From: Leadbetterella lacustris
GTDB taxonomy: Bacteria > Bacteroidota > Bacteroidia > Cytophagales > Spirosomataceae
Length of the DNA: 64,000 bases
Reading direction: 5' to 3'
Assembly: GCA_965234335.1 (NCBI GenBank)
Contig: OZ248455.1
Location: 124,001 to 188,000, forward strand
The position numbers were made by a program, and so were the translations under genes. A model generated the notes under the pieces. It was given only the letters and a program-made list of their open reading frames with translations, was not told the DNA's origin and ran no database searches. This document shows positions 28,451 to 36,660 of this stretch, piece after piece. Position 1 is the stretch's first letter; each line of letters starts with the position of its first letter.

Positions 28451-29191
28451 TTAGATAAAAAATGACTTTACCCATTGGTCTTTACTTTGTTCTAATGCTT
28501 GATAGGTGCCTTCGGCGTACACCACGCCGTCTCTTAAAATCACGATTCGGTTGCTTGTAAACTTGGCACAGGCCATGTCGTGGGTGATGATGATGGAGGT
28601 GGTCTTGTATTTCAATTGGATTGAAACAATCAGTTCGCTGATTTCTCTTGAAGTGATGGTGTCTAGGCCAGTTGTGGGCTCGTCGTAAAGGAGTATTTCG
28701 GGCTTCAGAATGAGTGTTCGAGCCAAGCCCACTCGTTTTCGCATGCCGCCAGATAATTCAGAAGGCATTTTGTCGATGGCTTCCATTAGTCCTACACTTT
28801 CTAAAGTTTCTTCAATGGCTTTGTTTACTTGGGCGTCGGTGAATTCGGGGCGGTGTCTTTGAAGCGGGAAAGCCAGATTTTCTCTGACAGACATGGAGTC
28901 GTATAAAGCTCCGTTTTGGAACAAAAAACCTATCCGTAAACGAATTTGATTGAGGGCGTCTTCTTCGAGATTTGTTAAATCAGTCTCAAAGACTTTTATT
29001 TCGCCTCTGTCGGCTTCTATGAGCCTCACCAAACATTTGATGGTTATGGATTTTCCCGAACCCGATTTTCCCAAGATAACCAGATTCTCTCCTTTTTTTA
29101 CATCGATATCAAGGCCCTTCAGCACTTCTTTGTCTTTGCCAAATGATTTGTAAAGACCTTTGATTTGGATAATTGGAGATTGTTTTTTCAC
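28451..29191 (-). CDS. mlaF: MlaF-type ABC transporter ATPase, set A
   Basis: A 246-residue ABC ATPase. Walker A is 'GKSGSGKS' at residues 41-48, Q-loop 'FLFQNGALYDSMSVRENLAFPL', signature 'ELSGGMRKRVGLAR', Walker B 'EILLYDEPTTGLD' and switch His 'IITHDM'. 'GLDTITSREI' is typical of the MlaF/Mkl subfamily. It powers lipid transfer by the MlaE permease. The order (mlaE upstream, mlaD downstream) is the usual Mce arrangement. The set B paralogue is at 34109-34882. Confidence 0.9.
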   Translation of the reverse strand: MKKQSPIIQIKGLYKSFGKDKEVLKGLDIDVKKGENLVILGKSGSGKSITIKCLVRLIEADRGEIKVFETDLTNLEEDALNQIRLRIGFLFQNGALYDSMSVRENLAFPLQRHRPEFTDAQVNKAIEETLESVGLMEAIDKMPSELSGGMRKRVGLARTLILKPEILLYDEPTTGLDTITSREISELIVSIQLKYKTTSIIITHDMACAKFTSNRIVILRDGVVYAEGTYQALEQSKDQWVKSFFI

Positions 29192-29295
29192 GTAATTTAT
29201 TGATTGATAATTGCTTTTTTGTCTGGTATTGGGTTTTCAGTATGTATGATATGTTTTTGAGGAATTGTTATCGAAACAAAGCGATTTCATGATTC

Positions 29296-30054
29296 TTAAA
29301 ATAACAAGTCCGTTATTTGAACGGCCAACATATCAATAATGAATATGGCTAAAGAGGCATAAACCACTGCTGAATTGGCTGCCTTGCCTACGCTTTCGGT
29401 GCCATTGGAGGCTGTAAACCCCATATAGCAACCGATAGTGCCAATGAAGAAACCAAAGAAAAATGTTTTTATGGTTGCAGGAAAAATATCCATAAAACCG
29501 AGTGCTTCAAAGACCAAAGAATTGTATCTGACAATATTAAGTTCACTATGTATGTTATATCCCACGAAGCCGCCAAAAATACCGATGCCATCGGCAAATA
29601 CCACCAATAGAGGAATCATGAGTGTGGTGGCAAGAATCCTTGTCACTACTAAATATTTGAATGGATTAATGGCCGAGACCTCCATGGCATCTATTTGTTC
29701 GGTTACTTTCATGGAACCCAGTTCTGCACCTATACCGGACGCTACCTTGCCTGCACAAATGAGTGCCGTTATTACGGGAGCTATTTCTCTGATAAGCGAC
29801 AGTGCTACCATACCTGGCAACCACGACTCCGCCCCAAAGTCGGCCAAAGTCGGCCTTGATTGTAAGGTCAATACCAAACCCATTATAAAACCCGTAATGG
29901 CAACCAGTGGAAGGGACTTGTAACCAATCATATAGCACTGCTTCAAGAATTCTTTCAGTTCAAACGGAGGTTTTAGTAGTTCCCGAAAAAACCTAAAGAT
30001 AAACAAGATAAATGCACCAATTTCTTCGAAAACATGCCGTATTTCTAATACCAT
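29296..30054 (-). CDS. mlaE: MlaE-type ABC transporter permease, set A
   Basis: A 252-residue integral membrane protein of the MlaE/YrbE family. It shows 'FLKQCYMIGYKSLPLVAITGFIMG'-type segments (N-terminal amphipathic helix then first TM). It also has the family's conserved 'GAELGSMKVTEQIDAMEV' and 'NPFKYLVVTRI' loop, and a C-terminal 'GTESVGKAANSAVV' motif followed by the last TM. It is the core of an Mce phospholipid transporter with MlaF and MlaD. It follows a terminator (30098-30129), so it may use readthrough or a separate promoter not recognised here. Confidence 0.9.
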   Translation of the reverse strand: MVLEIRHVFEEIGAFILFIFRFFRELLKPPFELKEFLKQCYMIGYKSLPLVAITGFIMGLVLTLQSRPTLADFGAESWLPGMVALSLIREIAPVITALICAGKVASGIGAELGSMKVTEQIDAMEVSAINPFKYLVVTRILATTLMIPLLVVFADGIGIFGGFVGYNIHSELNIVRYNSLVFEALGFMDIFPATIKTFFFGFFIGTIGCYMGFTASNGTESVGKAANSAVVYASLAIFIIDMLAVQITDLLF

Positions 30055-30097
30055 TTTTTTGTATTTTTGAAGGTGACCATGCGGCTTTTAAAACAAA

Positions 30098-30129
30098 AAG
30101 TCTGCTATAAAACCAATTATAACAGACTT
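30098..30129 (-). terminator. Terminator between outer-membrane gene and Mla set A
   Basis: A 12-bp stem with one mismatch (30098-30109 with 30118-30129) and an 8-nt loop. On the minus strand it is followed by TTTTTGTTTT. It lies 24 nt after the stop of the outer-membrane gene. Confidence 0.7.
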
Positions 30130-30152
30130 GTTGGGTGTTGACTATCAAAGTC

Positions 30153-30755
30153 TTACTTTATAGGAAAACTCACTCCAACGTTAAGTCCGAAGGCTTGGTT
30201 TTTAAAGCTTGCACTAGGCGATTCGTTAACGTCAGTAAATCCTTGGCTAAAGCCAGCGTCTACATTTAACCATGTACGCGATAGTATGAGGTAGTTGAAT
30301 CCAACACCAATCAATGCTCCGACGTCCAATTTCTTATAAACTGGGCCACCATTTGGTTCGGTGATTTTTACTCCATCTTTGAGTGTAGCACCCAAAAGTG
30401 TACCTAAATATGGCCCGCCGAATATTTTAGGTCTGAATTTGTCGCCCAATTCACCGAAATAGTAAATGGCCGTGATAGGCAATTGTAGGTAATGAAGTCT
30501 GTTGATATAATTCAAGCTTTCGTAGTCTGTACCCAGTTGAGTGTACAAAAACTTAGCTCCAATGCCCACATGTTCGTTTATACTGTAATTGCCAAAGGCT
30601 CCTACAGCCACACCAGTAAGGTACTTGGTGTTTGTTGAACCAGAAAACGTTGATGCATTTATGCCCACCATGGGTCCGACTGATAATGTTTGAGCTTTTA
30701 ATATGCTCACCTGAGTTAACAGTATGGTAAAAAGAAAAATTGTAGATTTTAACAT
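30153..30755 (-). CDS. Porin-family outer-membrane beta-barrel protein (second copy)
   Basis: A 200-residue protein with a signal peptide to 'VSILKAQ' and the small OMP barrel pattern: 'VGPMVGINASTFSG', 'GVAVGAFGNYSINEHVGIGAKF', 'LHYLQLPITAIYYFG', 'RPKIFGGPYLGTLLGA', and a final strand 'FGLNVGVSFPIK'. It is the same broad family as the protein at 20759-21400, with low apparent identity. It is a monocistronic stress unit, with element site 4 63 nt upstream and a terminator directly after. The cargo is unknown. Confidence 0.8.
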   Translation of the reverse strand: MLKSTIFLFTILLTQVSILKAQTLSVGPMVGINASTFSGSTNTKYLTGVAVGAFGNYSINEHVGIGAKFLYTQLGTDYESLNYINRLHYLQLPITAIYYFGELGDKFRPKIFGGPYLGTLLGATLKDGVKITEPNGGPVYKKLDVGALIGVGFNYLILSRTWLNVDAGFSQGFTDVNESPSASFKNQAFGLNVGVSFPIK

Positions 30756-30817
30756 TTCGGTAGTTTTTTGTTTCTAAATAATTATTAGCAAAGGTGCGGA
30801 GATTTGTAAAGACGGGT

Positions 30818-30854
30818 GTTATAGAATATAATCAAAGACTTATAATATTCACAT
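30818..30854 (-). promoter_or_regulatory. Stress-island bipartite element, site 4 (outer-membrane protein)
   Basis: On the minus strand ATGTGAAT (30847-30854), 23 bp, TATAAC (30818-30823). One mismatch at the first base of the upstream block. It lies 63 nt before the ATG at 30755 and 24 nt after the stop of the iron permease-like gene. Confidence 0.75.
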
Positions 30855-30878
30855 ATAAAAGTCTTTGCAGCTTTAATA

Positions 30879-31265
30879 TTACTCATCGTTCCTCTCAATT
30901 TTATCTGCTAATTCGGCGTACTCTTTTTGTAGCTCGTTTATTTCTATTTCTGTCTTAGACTCCACGTTTATTACAGAATTGCTGGCAGTTTCAGTTGAAG
31001 CCACGAGTTCGTTTACTTTTAAATGTAGCGAACCAGAGAATCTGCTGAATTCTTTTTGGATTACAAACAAGCTCAAAAACGTGGTGGCGTGTATCAAGTC
31101 TCGAATGACCTCGTTGGTGTCATGATTGCTGTAAGAACGGTTTAAAAACCAGAAAACGATCATCACGAAAGCCAAGAAAAAGGTAACGGAACTACCCAAA
31201 ATGCCGGTAATCAAAGAAGTTATTTTTTCAAAAAACTTTTCAAAATTTCTGTATTTACTTTTCAT
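30879..31265 (-). CDS. Low-affinity iron permease family protein
   Basis: A 128-residue protein. Two membrane helices ('ITGILGSSVTFFLAFVMIVFW' and 'HATTFLSLFVIQ') flank a short loop. They are followed by 'QKEFSRFSGSLHLKVNELVAS' and a charged helical tail, the conserved pattern of the bacterial 'low affinity iron permease' (Fet4-like N-terminal) family. Iron transport has not been shown for short bacterial members. It is the fourth gene of the YceI-USP unit, 6 nt after the 72-aa gene. Confidence 0.8.
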   Translation of the reverse strand: MKSKYRNFEKFFEKITSLITGILGSSVTFFLAFVMIVFWFLNRSYSNHDTNEVIRDLIHATTFLSLFVIQKEFSRFSGSLHLKVNELVASTETASNSVINVESKTEIEINELQKEYAELADKIERNDE

Positions 31266-31271
31266 TATTAC

Positions 31272-31490
31272 TTAATTGGTTAATAGCCTCTGATTTTCAA
31301 TATAGTCCTTTAATAAAACCTTTAAAGATTCGTAATATTCGGTAAGCGTACTGATATTGATTTTAGGTGACGATACATTCGGAATCGTGATGGGCATTTC
31401 GGTCAAATGCTGAGATAACTCAGGATAATTGGTCTGTATCAAAATCGATATTTTCAAAATATCAGCGTTCAGGTCACCTATCGTTTTCAT
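31272..31490 (-). CDS. Hypothetical protein, 72 aa
   Basis: A 72-residue protein, unrecognised, predicted as two helices joined by a proline-rich turn: 'DLNADILKISILIQTNYPEL' and 'STLTEYYESLKVLLKDYIEN'. Its ATG overlaps the USP stop by 4 nt (ATGA), so it is translationally coupled to the universal stress protein and followed 6 nt later by the iron permease-like gene. Possibly an accessory of the stress protein; there is no direct evidence. Confidence 0.7.
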   Translation of the reverse strand: MKTIGDLNADILKISILIQTNYPELSQHLTEMPITIPNVSSPKINISTLTEYYESLKVLLKDYIENQRLLTN

Positions 31491-32335
31491 GATTTTTCTT
31501 TTTTAAAAATGAGCATCGGTATTTTAGCTTCTTCCAGAAAATGCTTGCTTATACTGCTGTTGAATAAGTTGCTAAATATGGATTTCTCATAAACTGCAAG
31601 TGCCAGCACATCGGGCTTGTGTGTTTTGGTATAGGTGGCTATGCCCGCCACTATTTCTTTGCGGTTTAAGTCTTTAAAAGTGATGTTACTGCCTTCAAAT
31701 TCTATGTTGAGCTCGGCAATTGTTTCTGTGGATTTTTTGTTGACTTCCTCATCGAAATATTCATGTATATGGATGACTTTACAGCTAGCACCCAGCGGTA
31801 CCGAAAAATCCAAGAGTGTTTGTGTAGCTGCTATTTCGTTTTCTTCAAAATCTGCCGCATAAAGAAAAAGGTGTGGCACGGTGAGTGGAGACCCTACCGG
31901 TACTACCCAAACCGGACATTTTGCAGATTTTACAACATTTTCGGCGTTCGAACCCATCCATTTGTCAAATATATTGGATACCCCTCTTGTACCCATTACG
32001 ATCATATCCACGTCCAAAGATTTTGACATTTCCACGATACCTTCTGTCACAAAGCCATACACCAGTCGGTGTTCTATTTGCACCTCGGGCAACTCGGTAT
32101 TGTGAAATACCTTTTCGCTGAAAATCTCTAAGTTTTTCATTGAATTTTCATGAAGTTGCTTTTCTAAAAGGGTAGTTTCATTAATCATATTCAGGTCAGT
32201 GCCGAGTGAGATGACATTGCTAAATACGTGCAGAATAATAAGTTTGGCGTCGAATCTTCGGGCCAACATACTTGCGTATTTGGCGGCATGCATAGCGTTT
32301 TCGCTGAAATCTGTTGGAAAAAGTATGGTTTTCAT
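31487..32335 (-). CDS. Universal stress protein, two UspA domains
   Basis: The ATG at 32335 gives the canonical USP start 'MKTILFPTDFSENAMHAAKY'; the open frame upstream of it is an unlikely extension. The protein is 282 residues, made of tandem UspA domains. Domain 1 (1-145) has a complete ATP-binding motif, 'GTRGVSNIFDKWMGSNAENVV' (G-x2-G-x9-G-S). Domain 2 (~150-282) lacks it. Tandem USPs bind ATP and support survival under starvation and oxidative stress. It lies 52 nt after the YceI gene in the unit driven by element site 5. Confidence 0.9.
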   Translation of the reverse strand: MKTILFPTDFSENAMHAAKYASMLARRFDAKLIILHVFSNVISLGTDLNMINETTLLEKQLHENSMKNLEIFSEKVFHNTELPEVQIEHRLVYGFVTEGIVEMSKSLDVDMIVMGTRGVSNIFDKWMGSNAENVVKSAKCPVWVVPVGSPLTVPHLFLYAADFEENEIAATQTLLDFSVPLGASCKVIHIHEYFDEEVNKKSTETIAELNIEFEGSNITFKDLNRKEIVAGIATYTKTHKPDVLALAVYEKSIFSNLFNSSISKHFLEEAKIPMLIFKKEKS

Positions 32336-32387
32336 AGGCTTTTTATTAGTGTTTTTTTTGAAAGTAAAAGAAAGGTTATTGAGAAAG

Positions 32388-32996
32388 TCAGAGCGAATTC
32401 GTGTCAAGAGCTGCATTTTCTAGCTCCATTTTCAGGTCTTTGAAACCTCCATTGGTCACTTCTATTTCACAAGCAATGCTGATGTCGTCACCAATCATAA
32501 TTCCGCCCGCTTCTAAATTGGAGTTCCAAACCAAGCCCCAGTCAGCTCTTTTTATTTTGCCAGAGACCGTAAAACCCGCTCGTTCATTTCCCCAAGGATC
32601 TTTTATGATTCCGCCGAATTCCACTTCTAGTTTAACGTTCTGTTTGATTCCAACCATAGTTAGTTCGCCCCACAATTCGTGTTTTCTATCCTCATCCATT
32701 TTGCCTATGGTGCTAGCTACAAACGTTATTTGTTTGTGATTGACCACGTCTAAAAAGTCAAGGGCTTTGAGGTGTTCATCGCGGCTTTGGTCCCCTGTGG
32801 TGATAGACGAAGCATCTATCCAAACGTCAATTTCGGCAGTAGAGAAATCTTTGCCATGGGTGTAAATATTGGCATCGAATGTTTTGAAGGAACCCTTCAC
32901 ATGGGCTATCATCAAATGTCTTATTTTGAAAGTGATGTCGCTGTGGGCTAGGTCTATTGACCATTTTGTCTGGTTAGTCATTGCATTTTTTTTCAT
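32388..32996 (-). CDS. YceI family protein
   Basis: A 202-residue YceI lipocalin-like protein: 'KWSIDLAHSDITFKIRHLMI', 'VKGSFKTFDANIY', 'SSITTGDQSRDEHLKALDFLD' and 'TMVGIKQNV', all family hallmarks. No signal peptide, so probably cytoplasmic; many YceI proteins are periplasmic isoprenoid binders. The start is either 32996 or 32981 (MTNQ); the former leaves 53 nt to element site 5. A 20-bp palindrome (32999-33018) lies directly before the start. It is the first gene of the unit yceI-USP-72aa-iron permease-like. Confidence 0.85.
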   Translation of the reverse strand: MKKNAMTNQTKWSIDLAHSDITFKIRHLMIAHVKGSFKTFDANIYTHGKDFSTAEIDVWIDASSITTGDQSRDEHLKALDFLDVVNHKQITFVASTIGKMDEDRKHELWGELTMVGIKQNVKLEVEFGGIIKDPWGNERAGFTVSGKIKRADWGLVWNSNLEAGGIMIGDDISIACEIEVTNGGFKDLKMELENAALDTNSL

Positions 32997-32998
32997 GA

Positions 32999-33018
32999 TT
33001 GTGAAGGAATTTTCACAA
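32999..33018. promoter_or_regulatory. 20-bp palindrome in the YceI leader
   Basis: TTGTGAA, six bases, TTCACAA: perfect 7-bp arms, located between the predicted transcription start of site 5 and the YceI ATG. It could be an operator for a dimeric regulator or an mRNA hairpin close to the ribosome binding region. Confidence 0.4.
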
Positions 33019-33048
33019 CATAAAGGTCATGCAAAAAAGGCGGGTTTT

Positions 33049-33085
33049 GTTATATGAAAATGGGGCAATGTATCAATATTCACAC
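33049..33085 (-). promoter_or_regulatory. Stress-island bipartite element, site 5 (yceI unit)
   Basis: On the minus strand GTGTGAAT (33078-33085), 23 bp, TATAAC (33049-33054): a perfect consensus match. It lies 53 nt before the ATG at 32996 and 27 nt after the stop of mlaD set B. Confidence 0.75.
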
Positions 33086-33112
33086 TTTTGCGGGTGAGTT
33101 TTGAGAATGTAT

Positions 33113-34099
33113 TTATTTGTTTTTAGCTTTTTTCTTAAAAAATCTTCTGAGCAGGAAATTGTGCTGCAAGGCTTCTAAATCCTCATCGAGTTTTTTGCTT
33201 CCTGATTCCAGGTTTTTCAAGGTAGTTTTCATGGCATCGGCGATTTCGGAATCATGGAGTAATACACCCACGGCATTGTCTTTATGGCCAAATTTTTCGC
33301 TGGCTTTTTGGAGGTTTTCGGTAAACTTAGCGACGGATTTGGAGGCTTCATTTAGTTCTGCCAAAGTGGTTTTTAGACTTTTATAAATTACGGTATCACT
33401 GGCAAGGTCGTTGACAGAGTTGCCTGGTAGAACTAGCTTTTTAGAGAATCCTTCGAGATTGGCCAGAACTACCTTGCTACCCTCTGAAACCGTCTTCAGA
33501 TTGTTTAAAGTGATTTGTAGATTATTGGTAGATGCTCGTAATTGATTGGAGATTGCGGGGTCGTTGAGCAAAGTTGCCAATGCACCTTCACCTTTATCTA
33601 TTTTTTTGCTTATACTCTTAAAATCTTTGGTGATTTCAAGAATGTTCTTGTTGTTTTCTTGTAAAGTGGCCATCATGTCGTCGGTGCTGATTCCGTTTTC
33701 TACCCTTAAAAAATCTCCTTTGGCCACTTGTGGTACTGACCTATCCCCGCCATAAATAATTACTATTTTGTTGCCAATCAGACCATCGGAGCCTATTTTG
33801 GCCTTGGCGTTTTTGTGAATATAAGGTTCTGCTTCTTGTTCGATGTTCATGGCCACCATTACTTTGGTATCGCCATAAAAGCCGATTTTTTTGATAGTGC
33901 CAATTTTGACACCCGACAACCAAACATTGCCGCCTTTGAGCAATCCGCCGACGTTATCAAAAACCGCATACAGCGTAAATGTCCTCACAAAGGTTTTCTT
34001 TTGATTGCCCAATGTGAAGACGGTCAATATCAATATCACCAAACCCAATAAGATGAACATGCCCACAATCACCGGGCGATTATTTTTCAATGCTTTCAT
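33113..34099 (-). CDS. mlaD: MlaD/MCE-domain lipid-binding protein, set B
   Basis: A 328-residue paralogue of the protein at 27512-28315. One N-terminal anchor ('PVIVGMFILLGLVILILTVF'), an MCE domain at ~40-120 ('FDNVGGLLKGGNVWLSGVKIG', cut to its core 'GGNVWLSGVKIG'; 'GSDGLIGNKIVIIYGG'), then a longer helical tail with 'GALATLLNDPAISNQLR' and 'AVGVLLHDSEIADAMK' repeats, ending 'LRRFFKKKAKNK'. It is 61 residues longer than set A, all in the helical region. It is the last gene of mlaE-mlaF-mlaD, 9 nt after mlaF. Confidence 0.85.
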   Translation of the reverse strand: MKALKNNRPVIVGMFILLGLVILILTVFTLGNQKKTFVRTFTLYAVFDNVGGLLKGGNVWLSGVKIGTIKKIGFYGDTKVMVAMNIEQEAEPYIHKNAKAKIGSDGLIGNKIVIIYGGDRSVPQVAKGDFLRVENGISTDDMMATLQENNKNILEITKDFKSISKKIDKGEGALATLLNDPAISNQLRASTNNLQITLNNLKTVSEGSKVVLANLEGFSKKLVLPGNSVNDLASDTVIYKSLKTTLAELNEASKSVAKFTENLQKASEKFGHKDNAVGVLLHDSEIADAMKTTLKNLESGSKKLDEDLEALQHNFLLRRFFKKKAKNK

Positions 34100-34108
34100 G
34101 TGTTTATT

Positions 34109-34882
34109 TCATTTGTCATTTATAAAATTGTACGCATAAAAAGTACGAGCTATTTCGCTTTCTGATTTGAAGACTTCCTCAAAACTTCCAGATTCTAAGA
34201 ATTTTCCATTTACCAAAATCGCCACTTTATCAGCTGTATTTTTGGCACAGGTGAGGTCATGGGTAATAATGATAGAACTCGTCTTGTATTGTGTTTGAAC
34301 TTTTTTGATCAAACTGTTTATTTCGCCGCTCGTGATGGGGTCAAGGCCAGCCGTAGGTTCGTCATAAAGCATAATTTCAGGTTTCAGGATGAGCGTACGT
34401 GCAATTCCTATTCGTTTTCTTTGTCCACCAGACAATTCTGAAGGCATTTGATGTATGGTTTGCGGCAAACCCACCTCGTTTAGTACTTCTTCAATGGCAT
34501 GATGTATTTCGGTTTTTGAAAGGTTTGTTTTGTTTCTAATCAATGGAAAAGCCAGGTTTTCTCTGACGGTCATACTGTCATATAAGGCACTGTTTTGGAA
34601 CGAAAAACCGATTTTTGACCGCAAGGTTCGGAGCTCTTTCAGATTGATTTTGTCCACTTCCAATCCCAATACTTTTACAGTACCTTCGTCGGGTTTTAGT
34701 AGTCCCGATATGATCTTTATCAGCACAGACTTTCCACTGCCTGACTTCCCTAAAACCGCCAAGTTTTCACCTAATTTTATATTTAGGTTAACGCCGTCCA
34801 AGACTTTTAAACTGCCGAAAGATTTTTTTAGGTTTTTAATACTGATTAATGATGCCCTTTCTTCCATATCATTTTTCATCAT
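34109..34882 (-). CDS. mlaF: MlaF-type ABC transporter ATPase, set B
   Basis: A 257-residue ABC ATPase. Walker A 'GKSGSGKS', Q-loop 'FSFQNSALYDSMTVRENLAF', signature 'LSGGQRKRIGIAR', Walker B 'IMLYDEPTAGLDP' and switch 'IITHDL'. It differs from set A in having the more common 'LSGGQ' signature (set A: LSGGM). The start abuts the mlaE stop (34883) without a gap, and mlaD follows after 9 nt, so the three are one translational unit. Confidence 0.9.
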   Translation of the reverse strand: MMKNDMEERASLISIKNLKKSFGSLKVLDGVNLNIKLGENLAVLGKSGSGKSVLIKIISGLLKPDEGTVKVLGLEVDKINLKELRTLRSKIGFSFQNSALYDSMTVRENLAFPLIRNKTNLSKTEIHHAIEEVLNEVGLPQTIHQMPSELSGGQRKRIGIARTLILKPEIMLYDEPTAGLDPITSGEINSLIKKVQTQYKTSSIIITHDLTCAKNTADKVAILVNGKFLESGSFEEVFKSESEIARTFYAYNFINDK

Positions 34883-35674
34883 TTATCTGATAGAATTAAC
34901 AAACTGAACGATGATCATTTCTTCTATAAAAATCAGGAACATGGCCACTACCACCGCTGTGTTGGCCGCTTTTCCAACGCCTTGGGTTCCATTTTCGGCG
35001 TAGTAGCCCTGATAGCAACCCGCTACACCAATGGTAAAGCCATAGCAAACTGCCTTGAAAATGGAGGAATTAATATCTAAAAATGAAATGGTACTGAATG
35101 CATTTTTTATAAAAGCCGCAAAACTAGTCTGTTCGTTTTGGTGGATGTTCATGAAAGAACCCAGCATGCCCACCAAACCCGAGTACATGACAAGCACGGG
35201 CATCATAAAAGTGGTGGCAATAACCCGTGTCACCACCAGATATTTGAAAGGATTGGTGGCCGAAACTTCCATGGCGTCTATTTGTTCGGTTACTTTCATC
35301 GAGCCGAGTTCGGCCCCAATGTTTGATCCTACTTTGCCGGCTGCAATGAGGGCAGTCACCAAGGGAGCTAAAGCTCGAATAATAGCAATGGAAATCAAAG
35401 ACGGAAGCCATGAACTTGCACCGAAGGTTGAGAGTGAGGGGCGAGATTGCTTGGTAAAAACGATACCAATAATAAAGCCCGTCAAAGAAATCAATGGGAG
35501 CGATTTGTAACCGACATTAAAACATTGATTGATAATTTCTTTCCATTCAAACGGTGCTGAAAATGCCTCTTTAAAAATCAAACCCACGAATTTGAAAACA
35601 TTATTTACGGCCAAAAAAACAGTATCTAAATCTTTCGAAAATAGATATTGTTTGCCGTTATTATTTGCATTCAT
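34883..35674 (-). CDS. mlaE: MlaE-type ABC transporter permease, set B
   Basis: A 263-residue MlaE/YrbE permease. Same core motifs as set A: 'GAELGSMKVTEQIDAMEV', 'NPFKYLVVTRVIATTFM' and 'GTQGVGKAANTAVV'. The ~15-residue N-terminal extension before the first amphipathic helix is absent in set A. It lies 12 nt after the dps stop. The contiguous order Thivi_2564-like, 64-aa, YXWGXW-like, dps, mlaE, mlaF, mlaD suggests one long stress transcript starting at element site 6. Confidence 0.9.
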   Translation of the reverse strand: MNANNNGKQYLFSKDLDTVFLAVNNVFKFVGLIFKEAFSAPFEWKEIINQCFNVGYKSLPLISLTGFIIGIVFTKQSRPSLSTFGASSWLPSLISIAIIRALAPLVTALIAAGKVGSNIGAELGSMKVTEQIDAMEVSATNPFKYLVVTRVIATTFMMPVLVMYSGLVGMLGSFMNIHQNEQTSFAAFIKNAFSTISFLDINSSIFKAVCYGFTIGVAGCYQGYYAENGTQGVGKAANTAVVVAMFLIFIEEMIIVQFVNSIR

Positions 35675-35686
35675 GTTGCGGTTGGT

Positions 35687-36157
35687 CTAGTTTAAATATC
35701 TTCGCAAAACCCAAGCGGTGGTTTCGTGTTGCTCCAAAATTCCGGTAAAGAAATCGGCGGTTCCGGCATCTTTGTTTTTGGCCGATGTTTCAACATCTTT
35801 TCTTATTTCCACTGCCAATGTCTCGTGGTCGTTTAATAAATCGAGCATCATGTCTTTTTGTGTGCCGTATTGTCCGGGATATTCTTTCAGCCTAGTTTGT
35901 TCTAGAAATTCTTTCATGGTGCCTATGCTTTTACCGCCCATTTTACCTACTCGCTCTGCCACCGAGTCTATAGTTTCCTCGAGTTCGGTGTATTGGCTTT
36001 GAAACAATTTGTGCAATTCCATGAAGCTTTCGCCGGAGACATTCCAGTGATAATTGCGGGTTTTGGTATATAGCATAACCTCGTCGGAGAGCAATAGGGA
36101 AAGTAATTTGACGCTTGCCTGCAAGCTTTCTTCTGATAATCCAATGGATGGTTTCAT
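35687..36157 (-). CDS. dps: Dps family ferritin-like DNA protection protein
   Basis: A 156-residue Dps. The family core is at residues 34-68: 'RNYHWNVSGESFMELHKLF' with dinuclear-iron ligands H37, H49, D64 and E68 in 'ETIDSVAERV'. The C-terminus 'EQHETTAWVLRRYL' is also typical. Dps dodecamers store iron, remove peroxide and compact DNA during starvation. It is 21 nt after the YXWGXW-like gene and 12 nt before mlaE. Regulation probably comes from element site 6, some 800 nt upstream. Confidence 0.95.
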   Translation of the reverse strand: MKPSIGLSEESLQASVKLLSLLLSDEVMLYTKTRNYHWNVSGESFMELHKLFQSQYTELEETIDSVAERVGKMGGKSIGTMKEFLEQTRLKEYPGQYGTQKDMMLDLLNDHETLAVEIRKDVETSAKNKDAGTADFFTGILEQHETTAWVLRRYLN

Positions 36158-36178
36158 ATTTTTATTGATTGTTTTTTA

Positions 36179-36469
36179 TTATTTCCAACGTCTTGACACC
36201 CAACGGTTTCCTTTTTTGTTGGACTTCCAGTAACCTTGTCTGTAGGTTCTATTCGCCTTTGGTTTTGCCCAATTTCCACCTTGTCTTGTATAAACCTTAT
36301 CTCCTCTGTGATAGATCCAATTGTGGTTAAGCCAAACGTAATTATGGCCAGGGCTTGGAGGTCGCACTACTTCCACATCAAGGGGTCTATCTTTTATGTA
36401 GTTGGTTCTACAGCTGCTAGTGGTGAGTGTAAAAATTAGTATTCCAATCAGTATTTTGAGTTTTTTCAT
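36179..36469 (-). CDS. YXWGXW-repeat-like small lipoprotein
   Basis: A 96-residue protein. Lipoprotein signal 'ILIGILIFTLTTSSC' (lipobox TSSC, Cys at residue 20). The mature part is rich in W, Y, G and R, with repeats 'YVWLNHNWIYHRGDKVY', 'GGNWAKPKANRTYRQGYW' and 'GNRWVSRRWK', close to the YXWGXW repeat family of small envelope proteins. Function unknown. Its ATG overlaps the upstream stop by 4 nt, indicating coupling. Confidence 0.7.
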   Translation of the reverse strand: MKKLKILIGILIFTLTTSSCRTNYIKDRPLDVEVVRPPSPGHNYVWLNHNWIYHRGDKVYTRQGGNWAKPKANRTYRQGYWKSNKKGNRWVSRRWK

Positions 36470-36660
36470 GATTCGTCTTTTGTAGTTTTAATGAGTCCTA
36501 TGCCCGATATAAAGAATAGTACACCTATTAAGCCATAGGTTATGAGGGATTTGATGTTGCGGGTGGCTGTGGAGGCATTTACAAACAAATAGGCGGCGTA
36601 AATCAGTCCGATGATTCCCAAAAATGTAAGTAAGGTTCCGAATAATCTTTTTAAATTCAT
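36466..36660 (-). CDS. Small two-TM membrane protein, 64 aa
   Basis: A 64-residue protein: 'LFGTLLTFLGIIGLIYAAYLF' and 'LITYGLIGVLFFISGIGLI' form two membrane helices separated by a short polar loop, with a charged tail 'KTTKDES'. I do not recognise the family with certainty; similar small membrane proteins accompany CsbD and Dps genes in Bacteroidota. It is coupled by a 4-nt overlap to the lipoprotein gene and lies 81 nt after the Thivi_2564-type gene. Confidence 0.7.
   Translation of the reverse strand: MNLKRLFGTLLTFLGIIGLIYAAYLFVNASTATRNIKSLITYGLIGVLFFISGIGLIKTTKDES

Noticed and set aside
29438..29923. 161-codon plus-strand frame opposite mlaE set A (similar frame at 35055-35510 opposite set B)
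   Set aside because: Mirror frames of conserved MlaE codons; the two look alike only because the real genes are paralogues.
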